A DNA stretch of 64,000 nucleotides from CAWJMD01 sp963845675 (GCA_963845675.1 CAWJSX010000005.1:682001-746000); one strand, 5' to 3'; shown: positions 45,575 through 56,357, counted from the stretch's first letter. Numbers and translations: made by a program. The notes: generated by a model not told the origin, from the sequence alone.

Positions 45575-46021
45575 TCAGGAGCAGAACGAGGGTAGGAGCG
45601 CTGCGTCGGCGCCGGCCGGGCACGGGTCGAAGGTGAAGACCACGAGCGTCCCGAGCACGACCACGAGGACGAAGGCCGCGTACAGGAGGCCCTTCAGCGT
45701 CATGCGCACGCGGGCGGAGTCCGCGTAGTCGTTGATGATCGTCCGCACGCCGTTGGTGCCGTGGATCATCGCCAGCCACAGCATCGACAGGTCCCAGACC
45801 TGCCAGAACGGGCTGGCCCACTTGCCGGCGACGAACGCGAAGTCGACCGCGTTGACACCCTCGCCGAGCACGAGGTTGACCACGAGGTGGCCGAGCACGA
45901 GCACGACGAGGAGCACGCCGGACAGGCGCATGAACAGCCACGAGTACATCTCGGTGTTGCTCTTCGTTGACGGGCTGCGGCGGTACGGGGACCGCGGGGC
46001 GTCGAGCGAGGGAGCGGACAT
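45575..46021 (-). CDS. sdhD: Succinate dehydrogenase hydrophobic membrane anchor subunit
   Basis: 148 residues from an ATG at 46021, 2 nt after sdhC. Three helices: FMRLSGVLLVVLVLGHLVVN with a haem-ligand-type His, VWDLSMLWLAMIHGTNGVRT with a second His, and LYAAFVLVVVLGTLVVFTF. The DYADSARVRMTLKG loop is typical of actinobacterial SdhD. It anchors SdhAB and helps bind quinone and haem. The 55 bp to sdhA contain the sdhA ribosome site and nothing else of note. Confidence 0.93.
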   Translation of the reverse strand: MSAPSLDAPRSPYRRSPSTKSNTEMYSWLFMRLSGVLLVVLVLGHLVVNLVLGEGVNAVDFAFVAGKWASPFWQVWDLSMLWLAMIHGTNGVRTIINDYADSARVRMTLKGLLYAAFVLVVVLGTLVVFTFDPCPAGADAALLPSFCS

Positions 46022-46023
46022 CG

Positions 46024-46410
46024 TCAGCCTCCGAAGACGTGGCTCAGGTGACGGATGGCGAACGGGACGAAGAGCACGACCCACACGACGCCCACCGCCC
46101 ACAGCAGCTGGCGCTGGTACTGGGCGCCCTTCGACCAGAAGTCGACGGCGATCACGCGGAGCCCGTTGAACGCGTGGAAGATGATCGCGGCGACCAGCCC
46201 GGCCTCGCCGAGGCCCATGATCGGGTTCTTGTACGTGGCGATGACGTCGTTGTAGGCCTCGGGGGAGACCCGCACGAGCGCGGTGTCGAGCACGTGCACG
46301 AGAAGGAACATGAAGATCGCGAAGCCCGTCACACGGTGGGCGACCCACGACCACATGCCTTCTCGGCCTCGGTACAGGGTGCCGGCAGGCTTCTCCACGA
46401 CGGTGGCCAC
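46024..46410 (-). CDS. sdhC: Succinate dehydrogenase cytochrome b556 subunit
   Basis: 128 residues from a GTG at 46410 with GAGGAGGAG upstream. The conserved HRVTGFAIFMFLLVHVLDT (signature HRxTG and haem-ligand His), FHAFNGLRVIAVDFW and a third helix AVGVVWVVLFVPFAIRH match the SdhC family. First gene of sdhCDAB. The -10 candidate TAGAGT lies about 100 nt upstream. Confidence 0.95.
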   Translation of the reverse strand: MATVVEKPAGTLYRGREGMWSWVAHRVTGFAIFMFLLVHVLDTALVRVSPEAYNDVIATYKNPIMGLGEAGLVAAIIFHAFNGLRVIAVDFWSKGAQYQRQLLWAVGVVWVVLFVPFAIRHLSHVFGG

Positions 46411-46653
46411 GCGGGCTCCTCCTCGGTGACGTGCCGCGCGCCGGGGAGGGCGGGCCGGGGGTCGGTCGCGGGTGGCGTACCCGGGCGACGGCAGCGTCAG
46501 TTCCCGGCCACTCTAATTGCGGTGCCCGCGCAGGTCGCGTCCGCGTGGCTCCAGGTGACCAATCCCACGCGCAGGGCAGGGGACGGTGCCGGCGACGGTC
46601 CGGTGTCGTCGTGGCGGACCGGGAGCGACCCGCGCTGTGCCAGGGTGGCCGAC
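46411..46653. promoter_or_regulatory. Divergent region between sdhC and mannose-1-phosphate guanylyltransferase
   Basis: 243 bp. On the minus strand TAGAGT (46510-46515), next to an AATTA stretch unusual for this genome, is the likely sdh -10 box; the 5' leader would be about 90 nt and ends in the sdhC ribosome site. For the rightward gene I find no convincing -10 or ribosome site. No hairpin of note. Confidence 0.4.
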
Positions 46654-47798
46654 ATGACCGCAGGGGAGGCAGGGGACGGGGCATCGCGCGGGGTGGTCGA
46701 CGACTTCGTCGCCGTCGTCCCGGCGGGGGGAGCCGGCACCCGGCTGTGGCCCCTGTCGCGCGCTGCGTCGCCGAAGTTCCTGCACGACCTCACGGACGTC
46801 GGACGCACCCTGCTGCAGTCCACCTGGGACCGTCTCGTGCCGCTGACGGGGGAGGGCGGCGTGCTCGTGGTCACCGGCCGACGGCACGCCGACGCCGTGC
46901 AGGACCAGCTCCCGGGGCTGCGCCCCGAGAACCTGCTGGCCGAGCCCTCCCCGCGGGACTCGATGGCCGCGATCGGGCTCGCCGCCGCGGTGCTGGTCCG
47001 TCGGCGCGCCGACGTGGTGCTGGGGTCCTTCGCGGCCGACCACGTGGTCGGCGACGCGGGTGCCTTCGCCTCTGCCGTGCGCCAGGCGGTGGCCGTGGCG
47101 CGCGAGGGCTATGTCGTCACCATCGGCATCGCACCGACCAGGCCCGCCACGGGCTTCGGCTACATCTGCCCCGGTGAGGCGCTGTCCGTGGACGGCGCGC
47201 CGGACGCGCGCGGTGTGGAGGAGTTCGTCGAGAAGCCCGACGCCGAGACGGCACAGCGCTACGTGGACGCCGGGTACCTGCTGGAACGCAGGCATGTTCG
47301 TCGTCCGCGCACAGGTGCTGCTCGACCACCTGCGCGCACAGCTACCCGCCCTGCACGACGGCCTCGTCGAGATCGCGGCCGCGCTGGCGGAGGGCGGGGA
47401 CGCCGCGTCCGAGGCGATGGGGACGGTCTGGCCGGGTTTGACGCGTATCGCCATCGACCACGCGATCGCGGAGCCGGTCGCTGCCGCCGGCGGGGTTGCC
47501 GTCGTCCCGGGCAGCTTCGGCTGGGACGACGTGGGCGACTTCCACTCGCTGACGACGCTGCTCGAGCCCGGTGCCACGGGGGTCCGGGTGCTGGGCGCCC
47601 CTGGACTCCGTCGTGAGCCGTGGCGCGACCGGGCTCGTCGTCCCGGCGTCCGGTCGCACGGTCGTGGTGGTCGGGCTGGACGACGCCGTGGTCGTGGACA
47701 CGCCGGACGCCCTGCTCGTCACGACGCGCGACCACGCGCAGGAGGTCAAGGGCGTCGTGGACGCGTTGCGAGCCGCCGGCCGCGACGACCTGCTGTGA
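46654..47798 (+). pseudogene. manC: Mannose-1-phosphate guanylyltransferase (frame disrupted)
   Basis: Starts MTAGEAGDGASRG at 46654. The nucleotidyl-transferase signature VPAGGAGTRLWPLSRAASPK is complete, as are SFAADHVVGD, TRPATGFGYI and VEEFVEKPDAETA. One extra base near 47288 turns WNAGMFVVRA out of frame; a second near 47600 shifts DSVVSRGATGLVV. The length is 2 mod 3, as two insertions predict. It makes GDP-mannose for glycans and mannosylated lipids. Symbol manC is by family; no linked glycan genes are present. Confidence 0.87.
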
Positions 47799-47837
47799 GG
47801 CCGACGACCTTCGCGTGACCGCGGCTCCGGGGGGCTC

Positions 47838-47843
47838 TATCGT
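47838..47843 (+). promoter_or_regulatory. -10 box of the mutase large subunit gene (leaderless)
   Basis: TATCGT ends 7 nt before the ATG at 47851; the same hexamer and spacing as before purN. Confidence 0.5.
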
Positions 47844-47850
47844 CCGCACC

Positions 47851-49464
47851 ATGGCCTCTTCCCCCGCATCCCCAGGGTCCGACCCGACGCGCCGCACCGA
47901 GTCCGGCCTGCCTGTGCAGCCCGTCTACGGACCCGAGTCCCTCGAGGGCTGGGACGCGACGAGCCGGCTCGGGAGGCCGGGCGAGTACCCCTACACCCGG
48001 GGGGTGTACCCGAACATGTACACGGGCCGACCGTGGACGATGCGCCAGTACGCAGGGTTCGGCACCGCGAAGGAGTCGAACGAGCGCTACCACCAGCTGG
48101 TCGCCGCAGGGACCGGCGGGCTCAGCGTCGCCTTCGACCTGCCGACCCAGATGGGCTTCGACTCCGACGACCCGGTCGCCCACGGGGAGGTCGGCAAGGT
48201 GGGCGTGGCCATCGACTCCCTCGACGACATGCGCACGCTCTTCGGCGGCCTGCCGCTCGACGAGGTGTCGACCTCGATGACGATCAACGCACCCGCGTCG
48301 GTGCTGCTGCTGATGTACCAGCTGGTGGCGGCGGACGACGGCATCCCCGGTAGCCGGCTCACCGGGACGGTCCAGAACGACGTGCTGAAGGAGTACATCG
48401 CCCGCGGCACGTACATCTACCCGCCGGCGGAGTCGCTGCGGCTGATCAGCGACATCTTCGGCTACTGCGCGAAGGAGCTGCCGCGCTGGAACACGATCTC
48501 GATCTCGGGCTACCACATGGCCGAGGCGGGGGCCACGCCCGCGCAGGAGATCGCGTTCACGCTGGCCAACGCCAAGGAGTACGTGCGCGCCGCGCTCGCG
48601 GCCGGTCTCGACGTCGACGACTTCGCCCCGCGGCTGTCGTTCTTCTTCGTCGCGAGGACCACGCTGCTCGAGGAGGTGGCGAAGTTCCGTGCGGCGCGGC
48701 GCATCTGGGCCCGCATCATGCGTGAGGAGTTCGGGGCGAAGAACCCGAAGTCGCTGATGCTGCGCTTCCACACGCAGACCGCCGGGGTCCAGCTCACCGC
48801 GCAGCAGCCGGAGGTCAACCTCGTGCGCGTCGCGCTGCAGGGGCTGGGGGCGGTGCTCGGCGGCACCCAGAGCCTGCACACCAACTCGTACGACGAGGCG
48901 ATCGCCCTGCCGACGACCAAGGCGGCACGGCTGGCGCTGCGGACGCAGCAGGTCATCGCCTACGAGACCGACGTGACGGCCACCGTCGACCCGTTCGCCG
49001 GCTCGTACGTCGTCGAGTCGATGACCGACGACCTCGAGGACGCGGCCGTCGCGCTGATCGACGCCGTCGAGGACAAGGGCGGCGCGGTCGCGGCGATCGA
49101 GCAGGGCTTCCAGAAGGAGGAGATCGAGCGCTCCGCCTACCAGGTCGCGCGCGAGATCGACTCCGGCGAGCGCGTCGTCGTGGGCGTGAACCGGTTCGCG
49201 GTCGACGACGACGAGCCCTACGAGCCGCTGCGCGTCGACCCGGCCATCGAGGCGGAGCAGTGTGCCCGTCTGGACGCCCTGCGCAGCGCCCGCGACGACG
49301 GCGAGGTTGAGCGCGCCCTCGACGCCATGCGCGACGCCGCCGCAGGCACGGACAACGTCCTCGTCCCGATGAAGGAGGCGCTCGCCGCCATGGCCACGGT
49401 GGGCGAGGTCAGCCACGCCCTGCGGGACGTCTGGGGCACCTACGTGCCGAGGGAGTCCTTCTGA
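47851..49464 (+). CDS. Acyl-CoA mutase large (catalytic) subunit, methylmalonyl-CoA mutase type
   Basis: 537 residues from ATG 47851; only the TIM-barrel catalytic part, without the C-terminal B12 domain. Conserved blocks: YPYTRGVYPNMYTGRPWT, RQYAGFGTAKESNERY, LSVAFDLPTQMGFDSDDP, LKEYIARGTYIYPP, SISGYHMAEAGAT and QSLHTNSYDEAIALPT. In this superfamily Tyr in RQYAGF together with Arg in the LKEY(I)AR segment selects methylmalonyl-CoA; isobutyryl- and 2-hydroxyisobutyryl-CoA mutases have Phe or Ile there and Gln at the second place. The cobalamin subunit is presumably the protein encoded at 1835. It links propionyl-CoA breakdown to succinyl-CoA. Confidence 0.92.
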   Translation: MASSPASPGSDPTRRTESGLPVQPVYGPESLEGWDATSRLGRPGEYPYTRGVYPNMYTGRPWTMRQYAGFGTAKESNERYHQLVAAGTGGLSVAFDLPTQMGFDSDDPVAHGEVGKVGVAIDSLDDMRTLFGGLPLDEVSTSMTINAPASVLLLMYQLVAADDGIPGSRLTGTVQNDVLKEYIARGTYIYPPAESLRLISDIFGYCAKELPRWNTISISGYHMAEAGATPAQEIAFTLANAKEYVRAALAAGLDVDDFAPRLSFFFVARTTLLEEVAKFRAARRIWARIMREEFGAKNPKSLMLRFHTQTAGVQLTAQQPEVNLVRVALQGLGAVLGGTQSLHTNSYDEAIALPTTKAARLALRTQQVIAYETDVTATVDPFAGSYVVESMTDDLEDAAVALIDAVEDKGGAVAAIEQGFQKEEIERSAYQVAREIDSGERVVVGVNRFAVDDDEPYEPLRVDPAIEAEQCARLDALRSARDDGEVERALDAMRDAAAGTDNVLVPMKEALAAMATVGEVSHALRDVWGTYVPRESF

Positions 49465-49475
49465 CGGGTGGCGGA

Positions 49476-49481
49476 TATCCT
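49476..49481 (+). promoter_or_regulatory. -10 box of the M20 amidohydrolase (leaderless)
   Basis: TATCCT ends 9 nt before the GTG at 49491, in the 26-bp gap after the mutase gene; no ribosome site in between. Confidence 0.45.
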
Positions 49482-49490
49482 CGGGGCACC

Positions 49491-50735
49491 GTGAACACCA
49501 CCTCGACGCACCGTCACCCCGCTCGTCCCGGCTCAGCCGACCTCGCAGAGCTCGTCGCGACCTTCGCCGACGAGCTCGTCGGCGTACGCCGTGACCTGCA
49601 CGCCCATCCCGAGATCGGACGGGCCGAGGTCCGCACGACCGAGGTCGTCGCCGACCGTCTCCGCCGGGCGGGTCTCGACCCCGTCCTGCTGCCCGGCACC
49701 GGCCTGGTCTGCGACGTCGGGGCGGCTCCGCACACGGGGAACGGCCAGCCCGTCCACACGATCGCGCTGCGCGCCGACCTCGACGCGCTGCCGCTGCCGG
49801 ACGAGACGGGCACACCGTGGTCGTCGACCGTTCCGGGCACCGCCCACGCGTGCGGCCACGACGTGCACACGGCCACCGTCCTCGGAGCCGGGCTGGTGCT
49901 GGCGAGGATGCACGAGGACGAGCCACTGCCGTTCCGCGTGCGGCTCGTGTTCCAGCCCGCCGAGGAGGCCACACCGGGTGGCGCGCTCGACGTGATCGCC
50001 GCGGACGCGCTCGCCGGCGTCGACCGGATCGTCGCGCTGCACTGCGACCCGCACCTCGACACAGGCAGGATCGGGCTGCGGGTCGGGGCCATCACCTCGG
50101 CCGCCGACCACGTACGGATCATCGTGCGGGGCGACGGCGGGCACACCTCGCGGCCACACCTCACCGGTGACCTCGTGTTCGCGCTCGGCAACCTGGCCAC
50201 GGGCCTGCCAGGGGCCTTGTCGCGGCGCCTCGACCCACGCGCCGGCGTCAGCCTGGTCTGGGGACGGGTGGTGGCGGGCGCGGCACCCAACGCCATCCCC
50301 CGGGTCGGCGAGATCGAGGGCACCCTTCGCGTGCTCGACGCCGATGTCTGGGAGCAGGCGGGCGTGCTGCTGAAGGAGCTCGTGGACCAGCTCGTGGCGC
50401 CGTTCGGCCTGACAGCCGAGCTCCAGCACACCAGGGGTGTGCCTCCCACCGTGAACGAGGCGTCCTCCGTGGCCGCGCTCGAGGCGGCGGCTCGCACCGA
50501 GCTCGGGCACGACGCGGCGGTCGCCACGGAGCAGAGCCTCGGCGGCGAGGACTTCGCCTGGTACCTCGAGGGCCTGCCGGGCGCGCTGGCCCGACTCGGC
50601 ACCCGTCGACCCGGCGGACCCACCTACGACCTGCACCGCGGCGACTTCGAGCCGGACGAGGACGCGATCGCCATCGGCGTCCGACTCCTCGTCGCGACGT
50701 GTCACGCCTCGTCCGGTTTCGCCGTAGACGTCTGA
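49491..50735 (+). CDS. M20 family amidohydrolase
   Basis: 414 residues from a GTG at 49491. RRDLHAHPEIGRAEVRTTE opens the fold; TAHACGHDVHTATVLG holds the metal-binding HxCGHDxH, RLVFQPAEEATPGGALD the catalytic Glu pair, and GGHTSRPHLTGD a His of the dimerisation/substrate region. It matches N-acyl-amino-acid/hippurate-type amidohydrolases. Position directly before the BMP-ABC nucleoside transporter genes is common in actinobacteria, but its substrate there is unknown. Complete, in contrast to its paralogue near 25 kb. Confidence 0.92.
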   Translation: MNTTSTHRHPARPGSADLAELVATFADELVGVRRDLHAHPEIGRAEVRTTEVVADRLRRAGLDPVLLPGTGLVCDVGAAPHTGNGQPVHTIALRADLDALPLPDETGTPWSSTVPGTAHACGHDVHTATVLGAGLVLARMHEDEPLPFRVRLVFQPAEEATPGGALDVIAADALAGVDRIVALHCDPHLDTGRIGLRVGAITSAADHVRIIVRGDGGHTSRPHLTGDLVFALGNLATGLPGALSRRLDPRAGVSLVWGRVVAGAAPNAIPRVGEIEGTLRVLDADVWEQAGVLLKELVDQLVAPFGLTAELQHTRGVPPTVNEASSVAALEAAARTELGHDAAVATEQSLGGEDFAWYLEGLPGALARLGTRRPGGPTYDLHRGDFEPDEDAIAIGVRLLVATCHASSGFAVDV

Positions 50736-50830
50736 CGGGTCATGTGGTGGCGGCTGGTGGCTCCGGTCGCAGATTGGTAACAAGTGCCGTCCAGAGGCTC
50801 AATCGCGAATGGCCGGGCGCCCGTGGTGCC

Positions 50831-50836
50831 TATAGT
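50831..50836 (+). promoter_or_regulatory. -10 box of the nucleoside-transporter operon
   Basis: TATAGT, the best -10 match in the window, lies 49 nt before the BMP gene start within the 149-bp intergenic region (50736-50884). No obvious -35. The leader ends in GGAGGACAA ahead of the GTG. Confidence 0.55.
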
Positions 50837-50884
50837 GCGCCAGGCGATTTCTGAGCCGGAGACGGCGGATCTGGAGGACAAACG

Positions 50885-51989
50885 GTGAAGCGAATGGCAC
50901 GCGGTGCGGCGATCCTGGGGATGGCCGCCCTGGCCCTGACGGCCTGCGGCGACCCGCCGGCCGAGGACCCGGGCACGGGCAGCGGCGAGGGCACCGGCGA
51001 GGCCCTCGACTACAAGGCGTGCATGGTCTCGGACGCCGGTGGTTTCGACGACAAGTCGTTCAACCAGGCCGGGTTCCAGGGCATGGAGCAGGCCAAGGAC
51101 GAGCTCGGCGTCGAGACGGTCGACGTCGAGTCCTCCGCCGACACCGACTACACCCCGAACATCGACAGCCTCGTCTCGCAGAGCTGCAACCTGGTCATCG
51201 GCGTCGGCTTCCTGCTCGAGGACCCGATCCAGGCAGCGGCCGAGGCGAACCCCGACACGAGCTTCGCGCTCGTCGACAGCTCGTTCTCCGCGCCCGACTT
51301 CAGCCCGGTGGAGCTCGACAACGGCAAGCCGATCCTGTTCGACACCGCGCAGGCCTCGTACCTGGCCGGCTACCTGGCGGCCGGGATGTCCAAGACGGGC
51401 GTCGTCGCGACGTTCGGCGGCATCCAGATCCCGTCGGTCTCCATCTTCATGGACGGCTTCGCGGACGGCATCGCCAAGTACAACGAGGACAACGGCACGT
51501 CCGTGACGCTCCTCGGGTGGGACAAGGCAGCACAGACCGGTTCGTTCACGGGTGACTTCGACAACCAGGCGAACGGCCAGAACCTCACCAAGGGCTTCAT
51601 CGACCAGAAGGCCGACATCATCCTGCCGGTCGCCGGTCCGGTGGGCCTGGGTGCCGCCGCCGCCGCCAAGGAGGCCGGGGACACCAGCATCATCTGGGTC
51701 GACTCGGACGGCTTCGAGACCACCGAGTACGGCGACATCATCATGACCTCGGTCGTGAAGCAGATCGGCCCGGCCGTGTTCGACACGATCAAGGGCGCCG
51801 CCGAGAGCGGCTTCGACAGCTGCGCCGTACGTCGGCACGCTGGAGAACGACGGTGTCGGCCTCGCGCCGTACCACGACTTCGACTCGACCATCCCGGCCG
51901 AGCTGAAGACGAAGATCGACGACCTCAAGGCGCAGATCATCTCCGGCGAGATCACGGTGGAGTCGACCAACTCCCCCTCGAACGGGTGA
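50885..51989 (+). pseudogene. BMP family ABC transporter substrate-binding lipoprotein (one frameshift near 3' end)
   Basis: Starts at GTG 50885 behind GGAGGA. Lipoprotein signal with lipobox LALTACG, then the BMP/PnrA domain: CMVSDAGGFDDKSFNQAGFQ, NLVIGVGFLLEDPIQAAAE, ASYLAGYLAAGMSKTG, FGGIQIPSVSIFMDGFADG, PVAGPVGLGAAAAAKEAG and IIWVDSDGFET. One extra base near 51825 shifts the last ~55 codons; after repair PYVGTLENDGVGLAPYHDFD leads to the stop at 51989. It captures nucleosides for the ABC importer encoded next. Functional in all likelihood. Confidence 0.9.
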
Positions 51990-52007
51990 CCTGAGCAGCT
52001 AGCACGA

Positions 52008-52043
52008 CGACGGCCCGGACGGAACGTTCCGTCCGGGCCGTCG
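52008..52043 (+). terminator. 36-nt perfect palindrome between BMP and ATPase genes
   Basis: 18-nt arms CGACGGCCCGGACGGAAC and its complement meet without a spacer, so the hairpin would have a 4-nt AACGTT-centred loop. It starts 18 nt after the BMP stop and has no T tract. Probably a partial terminator that lets the binding protein be made in excess over the ATPase and permeases. Confidence 0.65.
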
Positions 52044-52060
52044 CCCGTGAAGGGGCCCAC

Positions 52061-52066
52061 TAGGGT
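52061..52066 (+). promoter_or_regulatory. Possible internal promoter before the ATPase gene
   Basis: TAGGGT, a TANNNT box 17 nt past the palindrome and 57 nt before the ATPase start. It could restart transcription for ATPase, permeases and salvage genes. Confidence 0.3.
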
Positions 52067-52123
52067 CTTGTCTGGTCCGGCACGACACCGACGAGGGTGT
52101 CCGACGAGCGTGGAGGATGCGAC

Positions 52124-53757
<1,634 letters not shown>

Positions 53758-53761
<4 letters not shown>

Positions 53762-55071
53762 CCGAGTCCCGCGGCCCTGCGGATCAGGAGCCGAGCAGCC
53801 TGACCCCGGGCGAGCCGACGCCGGACGTCCCCGCGACGGAGGAGAGGCCGCCCGACCCACCCTCGTCGCGTCGTGCGCGCCTGGTGAACGACTTCCTGAC
53901 GTCGAGCATCCTGGTGTCCGTCCTCGCCGTGGTGATCGCCCTCGTCATCGGAGGGGTGCTGATCGCGGCGGCCGAGGAGAGCGTGCAGGACTCGCTCGCC
54001 TACATCGGAAGTCGTCCATCGGACTTCTTCTCCAGCGCCTGGGGGGCTGTGTCCGGCGCCTACCAGGCCCTCGTGCAGGGCTCCGTCTTCGACTGGCAGG
54101 CGTCGACGTTCACTCGCGCCATCCGGCCCCTCACGGAGACCATGACGGTCTCGGTCCCACTGATCTTCGCCGGCCTGGGTCTCGGGATCGGCTTCCGTGC
54201 GGGCCTCTTCAACATCGGTGCGCAGGGCCAGATCGTGCTCGGGGGTGTCTTCGCCGCGTTCATCGGCTTCACCTACCAGCTGCCGGTCGGGCTGCACCTG
54301 CTGCTCGCGGTGGTGGGAGCCGCGCTGGGCGGCGGACTCTGGGCTGGGATCGCGGGCGTGCTGAAGGCCAAGACGGGCGCCAACGAGGTGATCGTCACGA
54401 TCATGCTCAACAACATCGCGATCTTCCTGATCGGCTACCTGCTCACCATCTCGGCCTTCCAGCGCGGGGACAGCAACAACCCGATCAGCCCGCCCATCAA
54501 CTCCAGCGCGCTCTACCCGCAGCTGCTGGGGTCCGGCTTCCGCCTGCACGCCGGTTTCCTGCTGGCGCTGGTGACGGCGGGCGCCGTGTGGTGGCTGATG
54601 GAGCGGTCCCGCCTCGGCTTCGGCTTCAAGGCCGTCGGCGCCAACCCCCAGGCCGCGCGCACCGCCGGCGTGAGCGTCGAGAACACCTACATCTGGGTGA
54701 TGGTGATCGCCGGAGCACTGGCCGGGCTCGGCGGGTCGGCCCAGGTGCTCGGCACCGAGAAGGTACTCACCGCGGGCGTGGCCGCGAGCTTCGGCTTCGA
54801 CGCCATCACGGTGGCGCTGCTCGGTCGGTCGCGTCCGCTCGGCACGGTGTTCGCCGGTCTGCTGTTCGGCGCCCTGCGAGCAGGCGGTTTCGCCATGCAG
54901 GCACGCACCGGGACCCCGATCGACCTCGTGCTCGTGCTGCAGTCGCTGATCGTGCTGCTGATCGCGGCCCCACCCCTCGTACGGACGGTGTTCAGGCTGC
55001 CCACGCCGGGCGCGCGCAGACGGTCAACGACCCCGAACGCCCTGACTCCGGCAAAGGAGGCGCAGGCATGA
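53758..55071 (+). CDS. ABC nucleoside transporter permease 1 (BPD_transp_2 family)
   Basis: 437 residues from a GTG at 53758. A ~40-residue Pro/Glu-rich cytoplasmic start, then hydrophobic helices beginning ILVSVLAVVIALVIGGVLI. Family blocks: LGIGFRAGLFNIGAQGQIVLG, AKTGANEVIVTIMLNNIA and AVGANPQAARTAGVSVENTY. A long loop between helices 1 and 2 is typical of the YufP type. With permease 2 it forms the nucleoside channel. Ends four nt into the next gene, whose AAAGGAGG ribosome site lies within its last codons. Confidence 0.93.
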
Positions 55072-56357
55072 GCACCGACGTCTCGGCCGCACCGGAGCGC
55101 AGCTCGACGGCAGTGGTGGCGCCCAGGATCAGCTGGAAGACGCCGATCGCCCTTGGCGTGATCGGGGTGATCGCGCTGCTGTGGTTCGGCCTCCTGGCCG
55201 AGGGCGGCCTCACCACCACGTTCGCGATCTCGACCTCCAGCGACTTCGTGGAGATCTCGCCGATCGAGGTCCCCTCCAAGACGACCGCGACGGTCCTGTC
55301 GCTGAGCGCGCTGGCGCTCGCCGCCTACTCGTTCTGGGCCACCCGGTCCCGTCGCCGCGTCGCCGCGTGGCTGCCTGGCGTGTTCGGCGTCCTGGTCATC
55401 TTCGCGTTGCTCACGTGGGCCGTCGCGGGAAAGACCCAGCCGCTGCCGCTCACCGGCCTCCTGCAGGGCGCGCTCTTCCTGGCGGTGCCGCTGATCTTCG
55501 GAGCGCTGTCGGGCCTGCTGTGCGAGCGGTCCGGCATCATCAACGTGGCCATCGAGGGCCAGCTGCTGGGCGGGGCCTTCCTCGCCGCCGCTGTGGGTGC
55601 CGTGACCGGGAGCGCCTACGCAGGGCTGATCGCCGCTCCGATCGCCGGCGCCCTGGTCGGGCTCCTCCTGTGCCTCTTCTCGGTCAAGTACCTGGTCGAC
55701 CAGATCATCGTCGGCATCGTGCTGAACGTGCTGGTCATCGGCGTGACGAACTACCTGTTCTCCACCCTGCTCGCGGACAACCCGGACTCGTTCGGGCAGG
55801 TCCCGCGGCTCGACACCATCTCCATCCCGCTGCTGTCGCAGATCCCCATCGTGGGGCCGGTGCTCTTCCAGCAGAACGTGCTGGTCTACCTGATGTACGT
55901 CGTCGTCGTCGTGCTGCAGATCATGGTGTTCCGCAGCCGCTGGGGCCTGCGCATGCGCGCGGTCGGTGAGCACCCGAAGGCCGCCGACACCGTCGGCATC
56001 AAGGTCAACCCGACGCGGGTGCGCAACACCGTGCTCGGTGGCGCGGTGGCAGGCCTCGGCGGAGCGTTCTTCACCGTGGCCTCGGGACTGGCGTTCGGGA
56101 AGGAGATGTCGGGCGGCAAGGGCTTCATCGCCCTGGCGGCGATGATCCTCGGCCGATGGAGTCCCACGGGTGCCCTGCTGGCGGCCCTGCTGTTCGGCTT
56201 CGCCGACAACCTGCAGGTCGTCCTCGGCATCATCGGCACCCCGATCCCCAGCCAGCTGATGCTCATGACGCCCTACCTGGCGACGATCTTCGCCGTCGCC
56301 GGCGTGGTCGGCAGGGTGCGGCCACCTGCCGCCGAGGGCAAGCCCTACGTCAAGTGA
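55068..56357 (+). CDS. ABC nucleoside transporter permease 2 (BPD_transp_2 family)
   Basis: 429 residues from an ATG at 55068 with AAAGGAGG upstream. Typical blocks: PLIFGALSGLLCERSGIINV, AIEGQLLGGAFLAA, QIIVGIVLNVLVIGVTNYL, RAVGEHPKAADTVGIKVNPT and FIALAAMILGRWSP. About ten helices (YufQ type). The extra periplasmic segment between helices 1 and 2 (TSSDFVEISPIEVPS) is plausible. The stop overlaps the cdd GTG, which ties uptake to nucleoside breakdown. Confidence 0.93.
   Translation: MSTDVSAAPERSSTAVVAPRISWKTPIALGVIGVIALLWFGLLAEGGLTTTFAISTSSDFVEISPIEVPSKTTATVLSLSALALAAYSFWATRSRRRVAAWLPGVFGVLVIFALLTWAVAGKTQPLPLTGLLQGALFLAVPLIFGALSGLLCERSGIINVAIEGQLLGGAFLAAAVGAVTGSAYAGLIAAPIAGALVGLLLCLFSVKYLVDQIIVGIVLNVLVIGVTNYLFSTLLADNPDSFGQVPRLDTISIPLLSQIPIVGPVLFQQNVLVYLMYVVVVVLQIMVFRSRWGLRMRAVGEHPKAADTVGIKVNPTRVRNTVLGGAVAGLGGAFFTVASGLAFGKEMSGGKGFIALAAMILGRWSPTGALLAALLFGFADNLQVVLGIIGTPIPSQLMLMTPYLATIFAVAGVVGRVRPPAAEGKPYVK

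Noticed and set aside
46411..46653. Small protein or RNA gene upstream of sdhC
   Set aside because: No frame with a ribosome site and no stable hairpin or known RNA motif could be seen.
50736..50884. Purine or other riboswitch before the nucleoside transporter
   Set aside because: The leader after TATAGT is under 50 nt, too short for a known aptamer, and I saw no consensus blocks.
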